Below the pieces are notes generated by a model. That model saw only the letters and a program-made list of their open reading frames with translations. It was not told the origin of the DNA and did not search any database. 64,000 nt of DNA, taken from Rhizobium tropici CIAT 899 (lineage in GTDB: Bacteria > Pseudomonadota > Alphaproteobacteria > Rhizobiales > Rhizobiaceae). The translations under genes were made by a program, and so were the position numbers. Positions 1 through 8,395 of the stretch are shown here, piece after piece. The stretch covers positions 2,717,001 through 2,781,000 of the forward strand of contig NC_020059.1 of the NCBI RefSeq assembly GCF_000330885.1, given 5' to 3'. Positions within the stretch are counted from its first letter, which is position 1; each line of letters opens with the position of its first letter.

Positions 1-443
1 CCATTGCGGACTATGCCAGCCTGCAGTTCAATCGCATCGGCCTGCCGACCAGTGCGCTCTCGGCCTCCGGCATCGCGCTCGCCGATCGCCTGCTCTGGAT
101 CGGCAAGGGTGACGTGGTGCTGATGATCGCCTATGCGCCACTCTACCGCGAAGTCGATGTGCTGCTCGAGCAGGCCGGTAAACATGGCATTCCCGTCATT
201 TTGATCAGCGACGATCTCGGCCTATCGCTTGCCGGCAAGGTGGCTGAAGTCCTACCAGTGCCGCGCGGCAATGCCGGCCACCTCGCCATGCATGCGGGCA
301 CGATGGTGCTGGTCGAATCCCTGATCGTCGCACTCGCCGCCAAGGGGAAGGACGTCGCCATCGACAGCCTTGACCGGCTCAGCCAGCTGCGCGGCGCCAT
401 CGACAAGACATGGAGCAAGCGCGGCACGAGGAAACGCAAGTGA
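1..443 (+). CDS. RpiR/MurR-family regulator, C-terminal SIS domain (5' truncated)
   Basis: The reading frame is open from base 3 with no start inside the window, so the N-terminus (normally a helix-turn-helix) lies to the left. The visible 146 residues look like a SIS sugar-phosphate-binding domain: an alternating beta/alpha pattern, the strand MVLMIAY, and the segment GIPVILISDD typical of RpiR-type regulators. Such regulators sense phosphosugars and control carbohydrate genes. Nothing downstream in this window shows its target. The family is fairly clear; the ligand is unknown. Confidence 0.75.
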   Translation, partial: IADYASLQFNRIGLPTSALSASGIALADRLLWIGKGDVVLMIAYAPLYREVDVLLEQAGKHGIPVILISDDLGLSLAGKVAEVLPVPRGNAGHLAMHAGTMVLVESLIVALAAKGKDVAIDSLDRLSQLRGAIDKTWSKRGTRKRK

Positions 444-574
444 CGACGCCGAAGTGTAGCGAGCACGCAATATCGGCATTTGGCCAAGCCTCGGCTCATC
501 CAAGACATGAAGAATAATTATCCGGAAAATACCATTCGCATTCAAAGCCCTAACCGTCATTCGGGAATCAATTC

Positions 575-1321
575 ATGAACAGCCTCACGCCCATTCTCTC
601 CACCGTGACGGCATCTTTCCTCGGCTCCTTTGTCGAAGTCGTGGAAGCCTTCACTATCGTCCTTGCCGTCGGCGTCACGCGAAGCTGGCGCCCGGCCCTC
701 ACGGGTGCCGCGCTCGCCCTTGCAGTGCTGGCCGTCCTCGTCCTCATCTTCGGACCGCTGCTGGCGCTGATCCCGATTGAGACGCTGCAATTCGTCGTCG
801 GCGTTCTGCTGATCCTCTTCGGCATGCGCTGGCTGCGAAAAGCCATCCTCCGCTCGCTCGGCGTCATCGCCCTGCACGACGAGGAAGCGGCCTTCTCGAA
901 GGAGACGGCCGCCCTGCAGGCGCAGTCAACCGATCGCCGGGCCGATTATCTCGCCGGCCTTGCCGCGTTCAAGGCGGTGCTGCTCGAAGGTGTCGAAGTG
1001 GTATTCATCGTGATTGCCGTCGGCGGTGCCCATGGCCTCACGCTCTATGCCGGCCTCGGCGCCCTTGCCGCCTTCGTGCTGGTCATGCTGATCGGGCTGC
1101 TGGTCCATCGCCCGCTCTCGACCGTGCCCGAAAATACCCTGAAATTCGCCGTTGGCCTCATGCTGACAAGCTTCGGCATCTTCTGGACGGGTGAAGGCAT
1201 CGGCGCGCATTGGCCGGGCGAGGATCTCGCGCTGATCGCCATCTTCGCGATCGTCTCGCTTGCCTCCTACGCCATCATCCGCGCCATGCGCGGCAACCCA
1301 ACAGCAAAGGCAGCCCAATGA
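575..1321 (+). CDS. COG4280-like integral membrane protein with internal duplication
   Basis: A 248-residue polytopic inner-membrane protein with about six or seven hydrophobic segments. Two similar acidic motifs occur, EVVEAFTIVLAVG near residue 22 and EGVEVVFIVIAVG near residue 136, so the protein looks like a tandem duplication, as in two-repeat cation transporter folds. I believe it belongs to the uncharacterised COG4280 membrane family. Acidic residues inside membrane helices suggest cation transport, but that is inference. The stop codon overlaps the start of the next small membrane protein (ATGA), so the two are probably translationally coupled. No strong ribosome-binding site precedes the chosen ATG. 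Confidence 0.7.
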   Translation: MNSLTPILSTVTASFLGSFVEVVEAFTIVLAVGVTRSWRPALTGAALALAVLAVLVLIFGPLLALIPIETLQFVVGVLLILFGMRWLRKAILRSLGVIALHDEEAAFSKETAALQAQSTDRRADYLAGLAAFKAVLLEGVEVVFIVIAVGGAHGLTLYAGLGALAAFVLVMLIGLLVHRPLSTVPENTLKFAVGLMLTSFGIFWTGEGIGAHWPGEDLALIAIFAIVSLASYAIIRAMRGNPTAKAAQ

Positions 1322-1524
1322 CCGTGCTTCGCATCGCCCTCTCCGAGCTCGTCGGCATGTTCATCGATGATGGCAGTCTCGCCACCCTCTGCCTCATCCT
1401 CATTCTCGTCATTGCCGGAGCGGTGGAGTTTCTCGCCTTGCCACCGCTCGCAGGTGGCCTTCTCCTGCTGATCGGCTGCCTCGCCATTCTGCTCTACAGC
1501 GTCCGCCGCGCCGTGAAACGATGA
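1318..1524 (+). CDS. small membrane protein coupled to the COG4280-like gene
   Basis: A 68-residue protein starting at the ATG that overlaps the preceding stop (ATGA). It has two hydrophobic stretches, about residues 20-39 and 42-60, and ends in a basic tail (SVRRAVKR), consistent with a two-helix protein with its tail in the cytoplasm. The overlap suggests it works with the upstream membrane protein. No family recognised. Confidence 0.6.
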   Translation: MTVLRIALSELVGMFIDDGSLATLCLILILVIAGAVEFLALPPLAGGLLLLIGCLAILLYSVRRAVKR

Positions 1525-1530
1525 GATTCA

Positions 1531-1566
1531 CAACTCTCTGCAAGAGCTTGGATTTGCAGAGGGTTG
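1531..1566 (+). other. 13-bp stem-loop after the membrane-protein pair
   Basis: Arms 1531-1543 (caactctctgcaa) and 1554-1566 (ttgcagagggttg) pair over 13 positions with one G-U wobble and a 10-base loop. It lies 7 bases after the stop codon at 1524. No T-run follows, so it is not a standard intrinsic terminator. It may protect the mRNA 3' end or be a factor-dependent terminator. Confidence 0.5.
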
Positions 1567-1643
1567 TCGCGACACTTACCGAACAGCCTCAACTCTCGAC
1601 AGAACCCTTCGCAGATGCGAAGAATTTCACACACGAGAACGCC

Positions 1644-1663
1644 GTGCGTCCGTACGGACGCAC
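1644..1663. promoter_or_regulatory. perfect 20-bp palindrome upstream of the phosphatase gene
   Basis: The half-site GTGCGTCCGT is followed directly by its exact reverse complement, giving a gapless 20-bp palindrome. It is centred about 105 bp before the start of the histidine phosphatase gene. A gapless palindrome of this length suits a dimeric regulator. I cannot name the factor, and no regulator gene lies next to it. Confidence 0.5.
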
Positions 1664-1757
1664 AATGGACGCTCTAAATGTTTGAATCTACGCATCAGGC
1701 TTTCCGAAAAGCGGTCCCGATTTTCAGGCCGGTGCTGTAGCGAAAAGGAGAAACGGC

Positions 1758-2339
1758 ATGAGCAGCGCCTATCCCGAAGTCTATCTGGTACGCCACGGAC
1801 AGACGGAGTGGAGCCTCTCCGGCAGGCATACCGGCCGGACCGATATTCCCCTGACCGCTGCTGGCGAAGAGGCCGCCCGCAAGCTCACCGGTCGCCTGCC
1901 CGCCATCGATTTCGCCGCCGTCTGGTCGAGCCCCTCGCAGCGCGCTCAGAATACCTGCGCGCTTGCCGGCTTCGGCGACCGCCGCGTCGTCAAGGACGAT
2001 TTGGCGGAGTGGGATTATGGCGCCTATGAGGGCATCACCACGAAGGCGATCCTTGCCGAACGCCCCGGCTGGCAGGTCTTTCGCGACGGCTGCCCGAACG
2101 GCGAATCTGCCGCCGATGTCGGCGCCCGTGCCGACCGGATCATCGGCGAACTTCGCGGTATCAACGGCTCCGTCCTGATCTTCTCCAGCGCCCATTTCCT
2201 GCGCGTCTTCGCCGCCCGCTGGGTCGGCCTGCCGTCGGAAGGCGGCGCGCATCTGGTTCTCGATACCACGAGCATCAGCGTGCTTGGTTATGAGCACGAC
2301 CTGACCGAGCCGGTCATCCGCCGCTGGAACGAAATCTGA
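1758..2339 (+). CDS. histidine phosphatase (phosphoglycerate mutase-like)
   Basis: A 193-residue cytosolic enzyme of the histidine phosphatase superfamily. The catalytic signature LVRHGQTEW is near residues 9-17, with the phospho-accepting His in RHG. The partner acidic region is DLAEWDYGAYEG near residue 84, and the second catalytic His is in SSAHFLR near residue 150. The length fits small phosphatase members rather than the 230-250-residue glycolytic mutase, so the substrate is open. The site aaaggagaaa is well placed before the ATG. The gene stands alone, behind a palindrome at 1644-1663 and ahead of a strong terminator. Confidence 0.85.
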   Translation: MSSAYPEVYLVRHGQTEWSLSGRHTGRTDIPLTAAGEEAARKLTGRLPAIDFAAVWSSPSQRAQNTCALAGFGDRRVVKDDLAEWDYGAYEGITTKAILAERPGWQVFRDGCPNGESAADVGARADRIIGELRGINGSVLIFSSAHFLRVFAARWVGLPSEGGAHLVLDTTSISVLGYEHDLTEPVIRRWNEI

Positions 2340-2374
2340 CGGCCGCGCACTGATCCTCGCATCGGCATAACCGA

Positions 2375-2407
2375 ATCGAGCGGCCACAAGCCGCTCGATA
2401 TTTTTTG
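2375..2407 (+). terminator. intrinsic terminator after the histidine phosphatase
   Basis: A perfect 10-bp stem (2375-2384 with 2390-2399, ATCGAGCGGC) and a 5-base loop are followed by A and six T. It separates two convergent genes. Confidence 0.9.
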
Positions 2408-2426
2408 AGAGGTTAGTCGCGGCCGC

Positions 2427-3362
2427 TCACCAGCGCTTGAGACCCAGCAGCTTCTCACCGAGTGGCGTCAATTTGGCCGTCATGGCATTGTGCTTTTCCC
2501 ATTCACGGGGATCGCCGGGAAAGGCGTCGCGCTTCGGGGAATCCAGTTCCTTCCACAGACGAATACGTTCCTCGCGCTCGGCGACATTGTCGTATTCCGC
2601 CGGGTGCATGGAGATATACTGCGCCATGCGAACGCGGTTGTCCGAATGGTTGGGACGGACGCCGTGGGCGAGCAGCGAGTTGAAGATCATCAGGTCGCCC
2701 GGCTCCATGTCGATGTTGACGACCGAGAGACCTATCATGTCGGGATGCATGGGATCGCGATCGGCCGGCTGCGTCTTTTCCCATTCCTCGAAATGCTCGA
2801 AGAGTTCCGGCACGCACTGGAATCCGCCGACATCGCCATCCTGCTTCTTCAGGCTCAAAACACCCTGGACGCCGATCGGCAGCGGACGGATCGAGGTGTC
2901 GACATCCCAATGAATGAAGCCATTTGGGTTGCCCTTCACCTTCTTCGGCGGATTGAGATTGGCGCGATCGATCGTGACCCAGAGATCCTCCCGATCCCAG
3001 ATGTCGACGAAGACATCATAGATCCGCTTTTCCATCCGGTTGTCCCAGAGGTATTGGTGATTGTAGATCTCCAGCATGCCGGTATTGTTGAGTTCCTTCA
3101 TCTTGTGCTCGCGCCGCTGCGGCGCATACCAGGTAGAAGGGTCGTTCGGATCCTTCTCGTCAAAACGCCACAAAAGCTCGACAAGCCGCTCGACATTGAC
3201 AGCCGGCACAGCCTGCCGCACGATCACATAACCCCTGGTGATCCAATGCTGCCAATCATCCTTCGACAGCACCCTCAGCGGCAATGTCTTCTGGATATCC
3301 TTCAGTTGCGTCGTGACCGCTGATGCGGTCGGGTGCGCGTCTCGTTTCAAGGCAGGCTGCAT
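2427..3362 (-). CDS. phytanoyl-CoA dioxygenase (PhyH) family protein
   Basis: A 311-residue Fe(II)/2-oxoglutarate-dependent oxygenase. The facial triad is visible as H151-W-D153 in IHWDVD and H233 in LLAHGVRP, with an Arg in DNRVR around 243-245 to hold 2-oxoglutarate. Family members hydroxylate diverse small molecules, not only phytanoyl-CoA, and the substrate cannot be read here. It is transcribed away from an AraC-type regulator at 3497, whose cupin domain probably senses the substrate, so the pair looks like an inducible catabolic step. Confidence 0.85.
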   Translation of the reverse strand: MQPALKRDAHPTASAVTTQLKDIQKTLPLRVLSKDDWQHWITRGYVIVRQAVPAVNVERLVELLWRFDEKDPNDPSTWYAPQRREHKMKELNNTGMLEIYNHQYLWDNRMEKRIYDVFVDIWDREDLWVTIDRANLNPPKKVKGNPNGFIHWDVDTSIRPLPIGVQGVLSLKKQDGDVGGFQCVPELFEHFEEWEKTQPADRDPMHPDMIGLSVVNIDMEPGDLMIFNSLLAHGVRPNHSDNRVRMAQYISMHPAEYDNVAEREERIRLWKELDSPKRDAFPGDPREWEKHNAMTAKLTPLGEKLLGLKRW

Positions 3363-3496
3363 AAGTTTCCTCCATCTTGGCTACCCCTTTTGCTTTCGGG
3401 TGACGGGAAACTTGTAGCGTCGAAGCTCGCGCTCATGTTGCCTGGCTCTGGCCAATTCTGATACTATTCTGGCTTCTACTATGATATGGACGCCCC

Positions 3497-4360
3497 ATGA
3501 GGCCCTATCTCGAAGTTTTGCCCCGTTCGCCGGAGGCATCCTGGAGCATGCTGAACCGCCGGCTTGACGACTGCATTCCGTTCCAATGGCACCACCATCC
3601 GGAATTCGAACTGACGCTGACGCTGAATTCCATCGGCCAGCGCTTCATCGGCGATCATAGTGGCGACTATGACGACGGCGATCTCGTTCTCGTCGGCCCC
3701 AACCTGCCGCACAGCTGGGTTTCGCGCGCCAAGATCGAAGAAGAAAAGCCGCATATCGCCTTGGTTCTCTGGTTCAATCGCGATTGGCTTTTGCAGATAA
3801 CAGGCGGCGCCGTCGAATTCCGATCGATCGAAGCGATGCTGCAGCGTGGAGACAACGGCCTTCGCTTTTCGCAGACGACCTCGGCCGCCGTCCGCCCCGC
3901 CTTCGAAACCATTTTCGAAAAGCCGCCCGTCGAACGCCTTCTGGCTTTGTTCGGCATTCTGGTGAGGGTCGCGGAGGATCGGCAGGCGACGCCGCTCGCA
4001 AGCGCGCCGGCGCAAGCACCCGATCTGAAGGAAAGCCGCGAGCGCATCGACCGCGTGCTGACGCATATGCATCTTCACTATGCCCGCGCGATCAGCCTCG
4101 ATGAACTGGCCGATATCGCGGCACTCAGCGTCTCCGGCCTGCACCGCATGTTTCGCCGCCATACCGGCGGAACGATATCGGACTATCTCATGCGCATGCG
4201 CATCGGCGACGCCTGCGCCCGCCTCTCCTCTACCGACCAGGCGATCCACCATATCAGCGATGCCGTCGGCTATCTCTCGCTTGCCAATTTCAACAGGCAG
4301 TTCAAGGCGCTGAAAGGCATGACACCGCGCGAATATCGGACGATGTTCCTCAGGCGGTAA
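3497..4360 (+). CDS. AraC-family transcriptional regulator with cupin sensor
   Basis: A 287-residue regulator. The N-terminal half has a cupin-like ligand-binding pattern (FQWHHHPEFELT near residue 29). The C-terminal 100 residues hold the paired helix-turn-helix of AraC proteins: LDELADIAALSVSGLHRMF then ISDAVGYLSLANFNRQFK, ending GMTPREYR. It is divergent from the PhyH-type dioxygenase with 134 bp between them, which normally points to local control. Related sequences in the gap (tggctctgg, attctggctt) could be half-sites but are not conclusive. Confidence 0.88.
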   Translation: MRPYLEVLPRSPEASWSMLNRRLDDCIPFQWHHHPEFELTLTLNSIGQRFIGDHSGDYDDGDLVLVGPNLPHSWVSRAKIEEEKPHIALVLWFNRDWLLQITGGAVEFRSIEAMLQRGDNGLRFSQTTSAAVRPAFETIFEKPPVERLLALFGILVRVAEDRQATPLASAPAQAPDLKESRERIDRVLTHMHLHYARAISLDELADIAALSVSGLHRMFRRHTGGTISDYLMRMRIGDACARLSSTDQAIHHISDAVGYLSLANFNRQFKALKGMTPREYRTMFLRR

Positions 4361-4490
4361 CCCCGCAACAATGTTAAGAGCTGTGGAAATTCTGATGGTT
4401 CTGCACAAAGATGGCCATTTTAGATCATTCCACCACTCGACTTTTACGCGAAGAATTGATGTCTTTTACCTGACGGTTTTGGAGAAGATC

Positions 4491-4922
4491 ATGAAATTCA
4501 AGGTATTACTAGTCGTAGTGTCATTGCCCGCAATTCTTATCGGTTGTGCGGGGATGGATTACGCGATGAAGAATTATTCTGGCGTTAAAGTAGAGACCTG
4601 GATTAGCCCCACCACAAAGAAGACCTTTAGGATATTCGACAAGCCTACCGAAAATCGCATGATGATAACGCTCGGCTTTGGGGACGCGTCAGCCCAAGGC
4701 ATAGGCCAAGGTCTAACACTCGGAATAGCAGACACACGAACACCCGAAGGTGTCTATCAGGACGCGGCGATAGAATGGTTAGCCTTACGAGGTCGCGCCT
4801 GCACAGCAACCAGCACATTCCTCGTCGTCGAACCGCAATATGAAGTTCGGTACGCATGTACATCTACCAAGGCCACTGCTGGCATTGCTGCCGACAATGG
4901 AAAGATCAAACCCAAATCCTAA
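4491..4922 (+). CDS. small lipoprotein of unknown function, low GC
   Basis: A 143-residue protein. The start at 4491 is chosen because ggagaag lies just upstream and because it produces a lipoprotein signal: basic MKFK, a hydrophobic core, and the lipobox LIGC with the modified Cys near residue 20. An in-frame start at 4371 would bury this signal. The mature part has no recognised domain. Base composition is clearly more AT-rich than its neighbours, suggesting recent acquisition. Its stop overlaps the 3' end of the convergent MocR gene by a few bases. Confidence 0.6.
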   Translation: MKFKVLLVVVSLPAILIGCAGMDYAMKNYSGVKVETWISPTTKKTFRIFDKPTENRMMITLGFGDASAQGIGQGLTLGIADTRTPEGVYQDAAIEWLALRGRACTATSTFLVVEPQYEVRYACTSTKATAGIAADNGKIKPKS

Positions 4923-6346
4923 TCATCGCCGTTTTTGATCGATGGTATTGCGCTGGCGAGCCTCGCCGCGGCCGCGCCCGCCGCCTCGGGTAGCATGCGC
5001 GCGATGCCGAAGAGCAGGCCCGACCGCGACGGACCGAGATACAGGGAGGACATGGCGCGCAAGGCAAAACCCTCGGCGTTGATCCTCTGCACTGCCGCCT
5101 GGTCATCGATGCCCGCATCCCGGAACCAGCTCGCCACTTGCAATCCGCCTGCCCCCTCGCCCACATCGAGCCAATCGCCGCAATGGCGCCGAAGCGCCTC
5201 GACGGTTGCTGCCATGCGCTCCGCATAAATGCCGTTCATATGTCGCAAATGCGCACGAAACCGCCCCTCACGCATGAAATCGGCCAAGGCCGCCTGCATA
5301 TGAACGGGCACGACGGCGCCTCTCAGCCGCTGGGCCGCTTCGGTCGCCGCCAGAAGCCGCGAGGGAATGACGGCGTAAGCGACGCGTAGACCGGGCGCGA
5401 GAGTCTTCGAAAAGGTGCCGATATAGGCGACCACTTCGCCGTGATCGATGCCCTGCAGGGCGGCGATCGGGCGCGACGCATATTGGAACTCGCTGTCATA
5501 GTCGTCTTCCAGCACGATCGCGCCATTGGCGCGAGCGAATTCGAGCAACGCAAGACGACGCTGTAGGCTCATGGTCACGCCGGTCGGATATTGATGCGAG
5601 GGCGTGACATAGATCAGACGCGGCGATGGCCCGGTCCCTTGCGCGATATCGATGCCCTCGGCATTGCAAGGCACCGGCACGAGGCTGGCCCCGGCCATCC
5701 GAAGGATCGCCTGCGCGCTGGCATAGCCCGGGTCCTCCATCCAAACGATGTCGCCTGGATGATCGGGCTGAAGCAACACGCTCGCTAGCAGCCCGATTGC
5801 AGCACCCGTCGACGGCACGATCACGATCTGCTCGGGCCGGGCGACCACGCCACGCGTCGCCGAGACGTGTTCGAGTATCGCCTCGCGCAACTCGCGAATG
5901 CCGCCATGATCGCTGTAGCCGAGATCATGCACCCGCAGCGATCGGCCGCGAGCACCGAGACAGCGCGCCCAGGCGGCATGGGGGAAGGTCGAGACATCGG
6001 GCAACCCCGGCTCGAACAATCCTCCCCTTTTGAATTCCGTGACGCGCGGCAGATTTGGCGGCGGTGGTGCAGCCTGCCCCGATAATGGCGTCGTCGGGAA
6101 TGCCGCGACGCGTGTCGCCGCGCCAGATGTCGAGTGAAGATAGCCTTCCGCCTTGAGCCGATCATAGGCGTTGACCACGGTCGAGCGCGCAACGCCGAAC
6201 GAGACGGCCATTACCCGCGTCGACGGCACGCGCTGCCCTGCCGGCATCTGTCCGCGCAGGATACGATCGCGCATCAGGCGGTAGACTTGCCCCTCCAGAT
6301 CGCCCGAAGACCGGTCCAGTGCCGGCCACTGCGCCACCGATGTCAT
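4919..6346 (-). CDS. MocR/PdxR-type GntR regulator with aminotransferase domain
   Basis: A 475-residue fusion. A GntR winged helix covers about residues 15-85 (MRDRILRGQMPAGQRVPSTR), then a fold-type I aminotransferase domain runs to the end. The PLP-binding lysine lies in GTFSKTLAPGLR. MocR proteins use the aminotransferase domain as a PLP or amino-acid sensor. It diverges from a pyridoxamine-phosphate-oxidase-like gene at 6441, a pairing seen for MocR regulators of vitamin B6 genes. Direct repeats in the 94-bp gap are candidate operators. Confidence 0.85.
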   Translation of the reverse strand: MTSVAQWPALDRSSGDLEGQVYRLMRDRILRGQMPAGQRVPSTRVMAVSFGVARSTVVNAYDRLKAEGYLHSTSGAATRVAAFPTTPLSGQAAPPPPNLPRVTEFKRGGLFEPGLPDVSTFPHAAWARCLGARGRSLRVHDLGYSDHGGIRELREAILEHVSATRGVVARPEQIVIVPSTGAAIGLLASVLLQPDHPGDIVWMEDPGYASAQAILRMAGASLVPVPCNAEGIDIAQGTGPSPRLIYVTPSHQYPTGVTMSLQRRLALLEFARANGAIVLEDDYDSEFQYASRPIAALQGIDHGEVVAYIGTFSKTLAPGLRVAYAVIPSRLLAATEAAQRLRGAVVPVHMQAALADFMREGRFRAHLRHMNGIYAERMAATVEALRRHCGDWLDVGEGAGGLQVASWFRDAGIDDQAAVQRINAEGFALRAMSSLYLGPSRSGLLFGIARMLPEAAGAAAARLASAIPSIKNGDD

Positions 6347-6354
6347 GAAACCTC

Positions 6355-6386
6355 AACTGGTCTGCTAAAAATCAAAAAACTGGCTG
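6355..6386. promoter_or_regulatory. candidate MocR direct-repeat operator
   Basis: AACTGG begins at 6355 (aactggtctg) and again at 6378 (aactggctg), same orientation, 23 bp apart, in the divergent gap between the MocR gene and the FMN-binding protein gene. MocR regulators such as PdxR and GabR bind direct repeats about two helical turns apart. The match to that layout is seen; binding is inferred. Confidence 0.4.
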
Positions 6387-6440
6387 TTTATAGCCTACCT
6401 CTTTGCTGGCAGAGATCAACGCCCGATCTGTGAGGAAGAC

Positions 6441-7124
6441 ATGGCCGATCACTATCCGCCTGATACCGGCACCTACCCGACCACCGAGCGCACCCGCGTG
6501 CGGCGCAGCCCGAAGCGCGGCAGCCACGCCCATGCCGATGTGCACGCCATTCTGGATGTCTCCTCGCTCTGTCACGTCGGCTATGTCATCGACGGTGCGC
6601 CCTATGTGACGCCGACCCTGCACTGGCGCGAAGGCGATTACGTCTATTGGCACGGCTCGTCCGCCAGCCGCTTCCTGCGCGCTGCCGAAGACATGCAGGT
6701 GTGTCTGACCTGCAGCATCATCGACGGCTATGTGCTTGCCCGCTCGGCCTTCAACCATTCCGTCAACTATCGCTCGGCCATGGTTTTCGGCACGGCCCAT
6801 CTCGTCGACGATATCGAGGAAAAAAACGATGCACTGCGCCGCCTGATCGAAGACCTGTTTCCCGGCCGCTGGGATAGCCTCAGATCGATGACCAAGCAGG
6901 AGGTCAAGGCGACTTCGGTCATGCGGATGAAAATCGAAGAGGCCTCTGCCAAGATCCGCAATGGGCCGCCGGGCGATGTGGACGAGGCGGATCATCCCGT
7001 CTGGGCTGGCGTCCTGCCCATCGAAAGCCGCCTGGTATCACCACAGCCCGCCCCTGGCCTGCCCGACGGAATGGAACTGCCACAATCCCTAGCAGACCTG
7101 ATACAATCCGGCCGGCTTCGCTGA
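6441..7124 (+). CDS. pyridoxamine 5'-phosphate oxidase-like FMN-binding protein
   Basis: A 227-residue protein of the split-barrel FMN-binding group. The N-terminal section matches the NimA-like branch: SHAHADVHAILDVSSLCHVGYV, then WREGDYVYWHGSSASRFLRA, and NYRSAMVFGTAHLVDD. Members bind FMN, F420 or heme, and some reduce nitroimidazoles. True PNPOx enzymes are usually shorter at the C-terminus, so B6 oxidase activity is not assured. The divergent MocR regulator, a PLP sensor type, supports a role linked to vitamin B6 or amine metabolism. Confidence 0.75.
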   Translation: MADHYPPDTGTYPTTERTRVRRSPKRGSHAHADVHAILDVSSLCHVGYVIDGAPYVTPTLHWREGDYVYWHGSSASRFLRAAEDMQVCLTCSIIDGYVLARSAFNHSVNYRSAMVFGTAHLVDDIEEKNDALRRLIEDLFPGRWDSLRSMTKQEVKATSVMRMKIEEASAKIRNGPPGDVDEADHPVWAGVLPIESRLVSPQPAPGLPDGMELPQSLADLIQSGRLR

Positions 7125-7153
7125 ACTACATTTGATGACCAAAGGACTTTGAT

Positions 7154-7816
7154 ATGGATCTGACGAATTGGAAGGGCGTCGCCCGCCCCGAGCGCATCAC
7201 CCTTGAAGGTCGCTACACCCGGATTGAGCCGCTTGACGCGGCCCGTCATGGCGACGATCTCCTTGCCTCGGCCCGCGCACCCGGCGCGGAAGATCGCTTT
7301 CGCTATCTTTTCGAGGATGCGCCGGCCGATCGCGCCGCCTTTTCGCCCTGGCTCGAGAAAGCCGCATCCAGCGCCGATCCGCTCTTCTTCGCGACGATCG
7401 ACAAGCGGACCGGACGCGCCGAGGGCCGGCAGGCATTGATGCGCATCGACAACGCGCATGGCGTCATCGAGATCGGCAGCATCCTGTGGGGACCTGCAAT
7501 CGCCCGCAGCCGCGTGACGACCGAAACGCTCTATCTGTTTGCATCCTACGTCTTCGACACGCTCGGCTATCGCCGCTTCGAATGGAAGTGCAACAGCCTC
7601 AATGAACCTTCGAAGCGGGCAGCCGAACGCTTCGGCTTCGTTTACGAAGGCATTTTCCGACAGCACATGGTCGCCAAGGGCCAGAACCGCGACACCGCCT
7701 GGTTCGCCATGATCGATGCCGACTGGCCCCGCCTTAAGGCCGGCTACGAGCGCTGGCTGAGCCCGGAGAATTTCGACGAGGCTGGCCAGCAGAAGACGAA
7801 ATTGACATTCGGCTAG
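7154..7816 (+). CDS. GNAT N-acetyltransferase, RimJ/RimL-like
   Basis: A 220-residue acetyltransferase. The N-terminal half carries LEGRYTRIEPLDAARHGDDL, usual for RimL-type members. The acetyl-CoA-binding region and the terminal motif NEPSKRAAERFGFVYEGIFRQ (about residues 149-169) are clear. It follows the FMN-binding gene by 29 bp and may share its transcript. The acceptor (ribosomal N-terminus, drug or metabolite) cannot be determined. Confidence 0.85.
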   Translation: MDLTNWKGVARPERITLEGRYTRIEPLDAARHGDDLLASARAPGAEDRFRYLFEDAPADRAAFSPWLEKAASSADPLFFATIDKRTGRAEGRQALMRIDNAHGVIEIGSILWGPAIARSRVTTETLYLFASYVFDTLGYRRFEWKCNSLNEPSKRAAERFGFVYEGIFRQHMVAKGQNRDTAWFAMIDADWPRLKAGYERWLSPENFDEAGQQKTKLTFG

Positions 7817-7837
7817 GCACAGTCCTCTAGCTCCGGC

Positions 7838-8265
7838 CTAAAGCAGCTTTCGGAAGTAGACCACGCGCCTGGTTTCGACGAAACCGAGCGCGGCATGAAA
7901 GGCATGGCTCGCAAGATTGTCGATCAGTGCATCCGAGGCAAACTCAGTGCAGCCAGCCTCCAGCCCCCATGCGGCGACAGCCTCGCAAAGCGCCCGCGCC
8001 GATCTTCGGGGCGCACATAGATGCCCTCTAGGAACAGGACCGGCGAAGTCTCGCAGCCATTGACGTAATCGTGCCGCAATGTCGCTTCGGCAAAACCGAC
8101 GACATGACCGGCAGAATCGATCGCGACAAACGCAGAAGCATTTTCATCAACGCGAAATTGCGCCAGTTCTGCCCGATGATGTTCGAGCGAACTATGGGGC
8201 CAAAGCTCGAAGCGCAACCGCGCCCATGCCTCCAGATGTTCGTCTGCCGCCTGCTCTATGCGCAT
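7838..8265 (-). pseudogene. frameshifted aminoglycoside 6'-acetyltransferase-like GNAT
   Basis: Read from 8265, the frame gives MRIEQAADEHLEAWARLRF and runs through FLEGIYVRPEDRR, the acetyl-CoA-binding region. It then changes to unrelated sequence and stops near 7924. A second frame, starting near 8000, continues the expected family sequence (ARALCEAVAAWGLEAG, then LASHAFHAALGFVETRRVV) to a stop at 7838-7840. The junction lies in the P-loop-like RRxG segment and looks like a small deletion that is not a multiple of three. Both halves match AAC(6')-type acetyltransferases. Unless it is a sequencing error, the gene is inactive. Confidence 0.75.
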
Positions 8266-8395
8266 GTCTCGATCTCCTATCCAACTGCCTGTTGCCGGCC
8301 AATGGAAAAATTTCGCTTTCGACTCCACAATCATCGCGCTACATATCGCGCATATTCACGCGCTATTTCGCCGATCAGAATCTGAGGACGATGGA

